Shown here piece by piece: positions 56,403 to 64,000 of a stretch of DNA of 64,000 nt; within the stretch, counting starts at the first letter, position 1; every line of letters begins with the position of its first letter. A program made the translations under genes and the position numbers. The DNA lies in NCBI GenBank assembly GCA_000827265.1, contig KN834770.1:263974-327973 (forward strand), given 5' to 3'. The notes beneath the pieces were generated by a model. It was not told the origin of the DNA. It was given only the letters and a program-made list of their open reading frames with translations, and ran no database searches. The DNA is from Collybiopsis luxurians FD-317 M1 (Eukaryota > Basidiomycota > Agaricomycetes > Agaricales > Omphalotaceae).

Positions 56403-56865
56403 ATTGGTATCGTCTTTTGCTTGGACTTGGGAGGTGTTGGGGGACTCTGAACCGCTGGGACAGGTAACAAGAAGATTCCCAGGCTTTTGATGACCTGGTT
56501 CATAGGCGCTCGCTACCTCGCTGTTTTTGGTCACCTATATTATCAGAGTATATACTTGAGCCTCTTTCAAGTGAACACCGGAATGCTCTAAATTAGAATG
56601 GTCATTCAGGATTCGGACCTCTCCACTTTAATCTGTCATTCTATCCCATCCTTCACCAATCATAGAATACGCAAGGGTCAATTCCTTCGATGTGTCTCCG
56701 GCCTTCAAATCTTGTTGAAGTGGACTATCAACATTGCCAAATGAACTTATGAAACCTTACCCCATTGCAAAGTAAAGCGCTAACATTGCACAACCGTCGT
56801 CAACTACGTACCAGAAACTTCCCATAATGACTGACCCGAGATAGGATAACATACACGAAAAGCAC
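56403..56865. other. Intergenic, eS4 promoter and SEC63 3' end
   Basis: 463 bp between the two minus-strand genes; no supported gene. Confidence 0.55.
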
Positions 56866-59384
56866 CTAATCGCTATCACTACTGCTGCTATCGTCACTTT
56901 CTCCGTCATCTGTACTACTCTCGTCCTCACTCTGGTCTTCCCTCTCCTCAGCTTTCTTAACTTTGCCGCCCCTCATCGCGGACATCTGTCCAGCGAGGGA
57001 ATCCTCATCCGGATCAGAGATTTCATCCTCCCCAGGCTGCTCGTCTGCATTCAACGCAGATACATCATCAATTTTGAGCTGAACCGGCACCAAAGATGTT
57101 AACCACATTCTGACCAGCAAGTTAATGAAACACGCACAGTCATATTCCTCGAAATCTCCTCTCCCACAAAGGTGTCACTGATGAGATATATCTTCCATGT
57201 GTACATTCCAGGACCTTGTGGAGCCTGGAACTGAAGTTTGTACGTTCGGTAACTCCTGTCTGCGGTTTTGGGACTGGAAAATGGAACGTTGGTAATTTTC
57301 ATCGGAGGCACCATCACGCGAGAGTTTTTCTCGTCGGCGAGAACCAACCACCATCCTGGCTTCCGATTCTATATGCATAGATTAAGGAATGCATACGCAA
57401 AACCTTGTAACGCATACCTGAGGCCAATATGGAGCATGAGCCCAACCAGACGCACTCTCTTCCTTTATTGGTTCAGCGTCAGAACGGCTCATAAGGAATT
57501 CCTCATCTTTTTCGTCGTTAGCTTTGATAGTTTGCTTAACTTGCTCGACACTGGGCTCTTTCTCTGCAGCTGCTGGAGCAGAGTTGGGAGGTGAGATTCG
57601 TAACTTGACCACAAGATAAACGATTGACGAAGGAGTAACAATACGTTCGCCGATGACTAAGGAAAGATGAGCATTTGGCAGATCAGACCACAGGCGCTCG
57701 AACCTTTATACGTAGCGTCAACCAACTCTAGCCTGCCCCACTGAGACACCGCTTTCTTTATGTCTTCGACCCTGCTATCATTTGTTGCCTCGAGTTCGCT
57801 GACTACACCGGCGAAATCATCTGCTTTCAGATCATCTCCGGTCTTGATCCCAGGGAGCTGGGCGAGCCGGTCTTGCTTTGCAGGTAAAGGGCGGGGAAGT
57901 AGGGCCTGAGCGAGATACCCGTGTAGACGCATGACATAGATGGTAGGAATCAACCAGTTACGAGAGAGCGAGATGTTTAGCAGAGCATTCAAAAGTACGG
58001 GGGTTTGGAGCAGAATCTGAGTCTGTTCTAAAAGGGAGGGTAAATTATCAGTTCGTTTTGAAATTCACTGTTGTCCTGTACCTTTTTGCAAACTCGAACT
58101 TTCCACCTTGAGACGTAAAAGATGCGCGTACACAAGTATTATGGCTTTACGATGACCTGCATCTTTTCCGGCATGGATGAGGGATTTGAGCGTCTCCCAT
58201 TGTTTCGGCGCAATCGTAGAGATATTCTTTTCTAATGTGTCAAGTTCTGCGGCGTCTCTAGAGTTGATTTTCATGTCCGAGAGCTCCCATTTGTAAGCCT
58301 TTCCGAGAGCCCCTACAACGTCTTCCATCGTCGAATCCTCTTTCAACGATTTGAAAAAAGCGGCGGCAGATCTAGCGTTAACTCCGTCCTTGGTCTTTTG
58401 ACGGGAGCCAAACCACCATCTTCCCTAGGGACCGAACCAGTATCGGTACATGTAGAACATTTGAAAAGAACCAACACTTACGACTAGGGTCGGTAGTGCG
58501 CCACCAAAGATCAATCCATAGACACCAAGAACCCATACATTGTTTTTGCTTTCTACGATCCACTTGGGTATAGCAATTCCCACCGATGTCTGCTGTGGTC
58601 CATCCGGATTGCCATATTTCCGCAGGTTCTCTCGGATAGTCTCGTCTGTTAATCTTTGCACGCGTATTAATAATTTTAGAAGAATTGGAATAATTAAGTA
58701 ACGCACGATTTATAAGCCTTGGTTAAATCAACGAATCGATTCTGAATTTGCTCGATGGTTTCGTTTACAGTAATCTTGACTTTGTCTGGATGACTGTACA
58801 GAGGTCAGGACCGCTCTGCAAACGTTGAAAATAGTTACTTGCTATAATTTGGACAATTTTTTGTAGTGCGACTTGATTTCCTTTTCGGTAGCTGACTGAA
58901 GAGTAGTGAGTATTCACCTGGTGTGAACCTCTTAACGAAACGCACAGATGATAATCCCAGAATTTCAAAAGGATCATAAATTTTGTTGTCCATTTTGGCA
59001 TTCGCGACCTTATATGAAAGATACGCGAGCACAGACCATCCGCAGACAAGAAATATAGATCTGCAAGGGTAAGTTACCTGAGTTCAAAGCGCAAAAGATT
59101 CAAACTCACTTGGTGGAAAACTTTGGTTTAAATATCGAGCCCCTTTCTCGACTGGCAATGTGTGCACGCTGATCAATACAGAGATTACATTGGCATCCAG
59201 TGAGGGTTTTCTTTTCTTAATAAAAGAACAAGGAATCAGTTCCGGGCAGAAATACGTGTTGAAAGCAAGACGGCTTACTAGAAGGAGAGATGGAAAGAGT
59301 CAAGGGAATGAGTATTAGGGCGAGGAATGAGATTAAAAAATAAGCGGCCATATTGCCGCCTTCATCGTAGCTGTAGTTGGCCAT
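56866..59384 (-). CDS. SEC63: ER translocation protein Sec63 (J-domain)
   Basis: Component of the Sec61/Sec62/Sec63 post-translational translocon; its lumenal J domain recruits BiP. The start is MANYSYDEGGNMAAYFLISF and a first TM helix LALILIPLTLS. The J domain includes YDPFEILGLS and HPDKVKITVNETIEQIQ; the HPD is intact. A later TM segment (NNVWVLGVYGLIFGGALPTL) follows RENLRKYGNPDGPQQTSVGI. The Brl (Sec63) domain covers AAAFFKSLKEDSTMEDVVGA, LSLSRNWLIPTIYVMRLHGY-type helices (here ISLSRNWLIPTIYVMRLHGY) and KITNVPFSSPKTADRSYRTY. The C-terminus is a Ser/Asp/Glu-rich acidic tail ending DSSSSDSD, the Sec62-binding type of tail. Only 125 bp separate its ATG from the stop of the next minus gene. 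Confidence 0.9.
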
Positions 59385-59509
59385 TGCAACACGTCCGAGT
59401 CGACGACAAAGAACCAAGTCAAGTTGTAAAGTACGTGGCACAGGGCGCTTGTAGGTCGCCCCGAAGTAAGCGCCGGGCGTTTGCTATGTACTGTAGTATC
59501 GACTATCTA

Positions 59510-62245
59510 CTATTCCTGCTTCAACTCCTCTAACAGCTCCTCTAGGCGATGCCACTCCGGATCATCTTCGAAGTTTTCTCTTGTCCTTCCCATGAAACTC
59601 CGGACGACGCTTTTAGCTTGCAACCTCCACTTTTTTGTGCTCCCACTCGCTTCTAATCGAGCACCCACATTCCTGAGAATATCTACAATCTCCTCCACTT
59701 CACCGACAGCATCCCTCCAAATTCTCCTCCCAGTATCATCAACTGCGCCTGCTACATCAATTTCACCCCTGCTCAACTTCCCAGCTTCACTTTCTCTGTA
59801 AGCGTCCATCCACGCTTTCATCGTCTCTTCCCATTTTCCTTGCCAGGTCAACAGTCGGGCATATGCGCGGAACACTCGAGCAGAAGAAACCCGAGGCAGA
59901 ATGGTGCGTTCAAATAAATCGACCAATCGGGGCAGAAGACCATGACCTTCGTTTGGATTCAGGACGGGCTTGACTTCACTGCTTGCATTTTCCGAAGATG
60001 CCACAGCTTCGGCTGGATCGGATGGTGCACGAGTCACGGCGTTTACCAGCCGGTCAAGGACTTCTTCATCCAAAACTACGCCGTCTGGTTTGTTGCTTGT
60101 CTCCTCGATAACTCGTCCAAGAGCTCGGCAAGCTTCTGCGAGTTCTCCAATGTCGACGGCGATAATCATATAATTCGACCACATTCGCCAGTTGTCGTAA
60201 CTTCTCTTGAGACCTTCTTTCAACGCTCTGAATGCGAGTTGTTTATTGTCGTGAGGAATCAAGATATTGTTCTGAACCTACTTTCAGGGCACAAATCTCT
60301 GGTCAGGCTAGTTCAGAAGACTTACTTCTGGATCCCCGTCTTTCTCCGACTCGATCCGTAGATACATACTCGCCAAATTACTCCAACTTTCTCCGTCTTC
60401 TTCGTCTATTTGCACACAGCGGGCAAAGCCATCCTTCGCACCCTTCCAGTCTTCCAAACGCATGCAAGCACAACCGAGGATAAACCAAGATCGAGAGAGT
60501 AACGGATTAATTTTCACAGCCTTCCCTAAGCACTCACGAGAAAGCTGATATTCTGCCCTCGCGAAATAATATCCACCTAGAGAACGCATTGCACGGCCAG
60601 AAGTATGCTTGGAAACCTCCCATGCGCGTTTGTAGTGCTCTACAGCTTGCTCCGGCTCAAGATCTCCTAAGATACACCACAACTTGGCTTCTCGAGCGGT
60701 ATCAAGGCTTTGCTTCCGCTTCTCAAGGTCCACCGCATAGGATTTTTTCTCCCGCGAGATGACCGTCTCCGATTCCACCTTGTCCCCTGCGAGTAGATCT
60801 TTTACGATGGTAATCCCTCGGTCTGGTCGTTCTAGGGATACGTGACATTTGACGACCTCCTCCCACATTTCTAGTCGCTCGTAAATTTCCAGGGCTGATT
60901 TGATCACCCCGAGACTAATAAAACGATCTGCAAGCTCGCGTTCCATTTCCCATTTCGAAGGAAGAGATATGTCATGGATGTAGCGCAGCCGTTCTGAGAC
61001 GGGAGCTGCATCAGTATCCGTTGCAGGCATTTGGTCGACCAATGCCTGAAGCTGGAGTGTGGATCGTTCCACTGTCCGCGTGCGAGCAGCCTCCAAACGA
61101 GAACGCAAAAGAAGTGCCATTGTATGTATTGTCCAATTTCGAGGGTGTGTAATAACTCGAGCGACATAAGGTGCCATTTGTTCCGATGTGAGACCATGCA
61201 GAGGCGAGGTATTCCGGATATTCAAGCACAGGGAGAGAAGGATACATTGATCGAGTGGATGAAGCGGTGGCTGATTCGAAGGATCAAGATGACGGAGAGA
61301 AGACGGCGAAGGGTCGGAAGATGGTTTAGACGACGTAAATTCGGTTTGTTCGAGTAGTGTATCGTCATTGAGGGCCAGTGTCTCTGGAACCGCCGTTTGG
61401 CTAACAGTCTCCTGTGCTCTTGCTGAAGCACCATCAGGAAGATGACTCTCTGCCAATAACACGAGCTGACTAAGTTCGGTTTGCTGAAACTTTGTGCGCT
61501 TCCCAAGCGCACCGGTCAACTCGTACTGCAAATCCGTAGCTCGAGCTGCCTTAATAAAGTATTCAGCAGCTATTTTGTCCTGTACGAAGATATGATGCAG
61601 TAAACCGTGCTCCAAGAACAGTCGGCCGGCTAGATCAGGGCTACCCGATGCAAATGGGTTTTGCCAGTTTTCAAAAGTTCGAAGAACATTGTCTGAAAAA
61701 ATTGCAGGTTCGTCGAGTACTCGCTGATGAGTCAGGTGAACTCGCAAACGCCACCACACAATGGTTTGGCAGTGTTGGTAAGAATGATCCAGAAGCAATT
61801 GGGCAAGACGCAAAAGTATTGCGTGCCTAGTAAGATGGTACGCTGGTTCACCGCCGAATGCAAGTTCAGCGATGGCACTTTGATTAAGGGACTCCTCCGA
61901 AATACTATCAGTTTCTGAATGCGAGAGAATGCCAAGGGGTTTAAAGTCTAGATCTGGTCCAGTCCAATTAACCTGCAGGAATGCATGAAGACAAGCTACA
62001 GCCAGTGCGAGACGACCAAGTTCGATCTCCTTTTCATCCCCTGTTGGTAAAGCGGAAAGATCAAATGAATCTTGCAAGGTTTCGGCGGGTCTGAATCGAA
62101 ATAATTGTTGAGCATAAGAAGATGTGAGTGCCTGGCCAAAGCGTCCTCTTACTACAGCCTGTGCGATATCTGACACCGGACTTTGGGGAATTGAGGGATC
62201 CCAGTCTCCAGCGAGTAAGCACTTTTCGAGGGCCTGGATGTTCAT
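59510..62245 (-). CDS. TPR protein TTC27 / Emw1 homologue
   Basis: Essential TPR protein implicated in cell wall maintenance (Emw1) and, in yeast, in U5/prp8 assembly with Hsp90. Two exons, joined after SEKDGDPE by one intron (about 60300). N-terminal half: MNIQALEKCLLAGDWDPSIP, AGRLFLEHGLLHHIFVQDKI, AAEYFIKAARATDLQYELTG. C-terminal TPRs: SALEIYERLEMWEEVVKCHV, LWCILGDLEPEQAVEHYKRA, LGGYYFARAEYQLSRECLGK, AVKINPLLSRSWFILGCACM, then QLAFRALKEGLKRSYDNWRM and WSNYMIIAVDIGELAEACRA. LGDLEP and the SWFILGCACMRLEDW block are family marks. It ends LEELLEELKQE. Roughly 890 aa. Confidence 0.88.
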
Positions 62246-62416
62246 TGAAGCAGCAAATTTGCCGTCCCTTCTTGCGGAAAGATGAAAACTAGAATCTGAG
62301 CGCCAATCGATCGAGTTATTCCCACAGTCATTAAGTCAGTACAAATCCTTCATGTACTTCAGTCAGATTTTGGTATCAAGCAATCTTTCACTGTTAGTAA
62401 GAGGGTAGCGCATAGA

Positions 62417-64000
62417 TCACATTTCGTTTGGTATATTATCCACCGGTACTGGAAACCCTTGCGTTCCGGGTCCCTCATCTACTTCGACCTCTCCGTCCGC
62501 GTCTGCGTCGGCATCTCCTCTCATGAGGAACAGAGGATCCATAACTTCGGCCAAAGCTTCTTCCCTCTCTTCCTCTTCCTCTTGACTCATTGGAACATGT
62601 GTAACCTTAATAACGTCCCATTTATCGTCATATTGTTCATAAGCCTACAAAAAACATGAGTATAGATATCATAACAAAAGATACGATGGCTGACGTTCGC
62701 TCGCTTCTTCTTCAGGATCATTTTACGCTCGATGTTCTTGTAGTAGGCACCTTTCGGTCTAATGATTGCTTTCTTGTCGTCCTCTTCATCTTTGAACACG
62801 TCAAAGGTCGATGATGATCCACCGTTCTCGAAGACAACCAAGTACTCGTTGGATACTTCTTGTTCAACTTTGATAGTTTCGTAGTCACGAATAAACTTGA
62901 AGACCGTTGGCTTTGGAGGCAGTCAATCTCAGATAGATCAGATAGCTAGGAATCGAATCGTACCTCCTCGTTTTCGGGGACCTCATACGGCTGTACAGAA
63001 CTGCGTGTTTCCTTGAAATTAAGTGCACCTTCATCCTGTTCGGTAAGATAGTAGGCAAGGAAGGAATCATGTTCAGATTTCATGGGTCGAAGAATGGCAC
63101 AGTCTAATCTTGGATCCTCAACCTGGAAAAGACATTAAAATTCAGGGCGCAGAACATATAAAGAAAATCGTACTTCTACAGGCCTCTCTCCAGGCCGTTC
63201 AGCAAAGCGGAACAGGTCGTACTGATTTGCCCAAATGTCGCTGTCAGGAAGTATCTCGTATGATTCAACGGCAGTGACATTGGGCTTATTCGGATGGCGA
63301 AGCTCCTCCAATATAAAGCTATCGTTGCAAGCGGCAAAAGAAGCTTCGATATCTCGTAACTGTGCTTCTCTGGAAACGTCGATTGGGGGAAGTGATACAT
63401 GTTTTCTATATTCCCAAAAGGTGAGGAAAGTAGTCAAAGTAGGGCAAGACGAAGCACGTACGTTTCAGAAGTGAGTTTCTGTACTCGATCACTGGTGTAC
63501 TCAGTCTTTCTTAGCCAGGCCACTTGGCCTAATGCTGGCGTTGCGGGAGTTGAGCCACTGTGAGTTCCTGTCAAGTATGAAGTTGACGAGCCAGCGTCGT
63601 ACGCCAAGAATTCATCTTTTGGGTCAAGTTTGGGGAGATTTTCAGGGTCTGGGTTGAGCGCTGCAGACCGAAAACATGAAGAGGACCCAAGGTTTAGAAT
63701 AGTAGTTTACCACCGACCTGAATCGTCAGCGTTCTCTTCCCAGAGAGATTCCCACTTGCCCAAGTCCAAGGGCATACCACATTCTGCATCTACTATCATC
63801 GGTAAAGCAGTATTATTTGCGATGGAGTTGATGAAATCAGGTTGGGCGTAGCGCATAGGATTTGTGGGTATTTCGAGGAGTTTTGGTGGACATGGCGGGG
63901 CAGGTAAAGGATTTGAGTATCTGACGCGTACCAGAAGATCTAATTTACTATAGAAAACGATTTAGTAAGAGCGATTTTACCTGTACTCGGCCCATTTCCT
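62417..64000 (-). CDS. PAF1: RNA polymerase II-associated factor Paf1 (5' end beyond window)
   Basis: Subunit of the PAF elongation complex linking Pol II with histone modification. The window holds everything from KWAEYR onward; the N-terminus is cut off at the right edge. Visible blocks: RVRYSNPLPAPPCPPKLLEI, RYAQPDFINSIANNTALPMI, AECGMPLDLGKWESLWEENA, EFLAYDAG, GQVAWLRKTEYTS, ESYEILPDSDIWANQYDLFR, FAERPGERP, DPRLDCAILRPMKSEHDSFL, QPYEVPENEETVFKFIRDYE and KAIIRPKGAYYKNIERKMIL. After the KRANAYEQYDDKWDVIKVTH block comes an acidic Glu/Asp tail, ending PVPVDNIPNEM. Several 45-70 nt introns. The gene is upstream of the TTC27 gene on the same strand, about 170 bp away. Confidence 0.9.

Overview
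This is a nuclear contig from a filamentous basidiomycete, most likely an agaricomycete. Nearly every gene is broken by introns of about 45-65 nt with GT/AG ends and CTNAC-like branch sites. The gene order is dense, both strands are used about equally, and the gene set is eukaryotic and fungal: ATP1, eS4, PRP40, MED4, MMS19, SEC63, PAF1, tropomyosin, KEI1 and SFH5. Two GH45 subfamily-C cellulases of the Phanerochaete Cel45A type point to a wood- or litter-associated basidiomycete. I saw no tRNA, rRNA, CRISPR array, operon or prokaryotic signal.

Layout. 1-5.5 kb: 3' truncated ATP1 (-), mitochondrial ribosomal protein bL21m (+), splicing factor PRP40 (+). 5.7-9.5 kb: a TMEM14 protein, then two tandem single-pass membrane glycoproteins of unknown function. 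9.6-15.6 kb: DUF2408 protein (-), tropomyosin (+), MsrB (-), 4EHP-like eIF4E (-), KEI1 (+). 15.8-20 kb: one large Ser/Pro-rich protein (-) with unusually long introns. 20-22.7 kb: a gene-poor stretch. 22.7-33.6 kb: RPF1 (+), MED4 (-), MMS19 (+), an intronless coiled-coil protein (-), and a Gfo/Idh/MocA dehydrogenase (+) with a 1-kb repeat-rich insertion inside one intron. 34-36.6 kb: a disordered protein (-). 37.7-40.2 kb: the tandem GH45 pair. 40.6-47.5 kb: dual-specificity phosphatase (+), SFH5 (-), an unrecognised protein (+), a SLY41-type transporter (+). 47.8-54.7 kb: LAA1/HEATR5 (+). 55.3-64 kb: four genes on the minus strand, eS4, SEC63, EMW1/TTC27 and PAF1 (5' end beyond the window).

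Most genes are unlinked housekeeping functions. The accessory parts are the tandem membrane glycoproteins, the tandem GH45 genes, the intronic insertion and the 20-22.7 kb gap. Points that stand out: three introns that make family-consistent proteins only if spliced as GC-AG; two genes whose first coding exon is just the ATG; a serine/asparagine stalk expanded about fivefold in one membrane-protein copy; and several divergent gene pairs with start codons only 25-50 bp apart.
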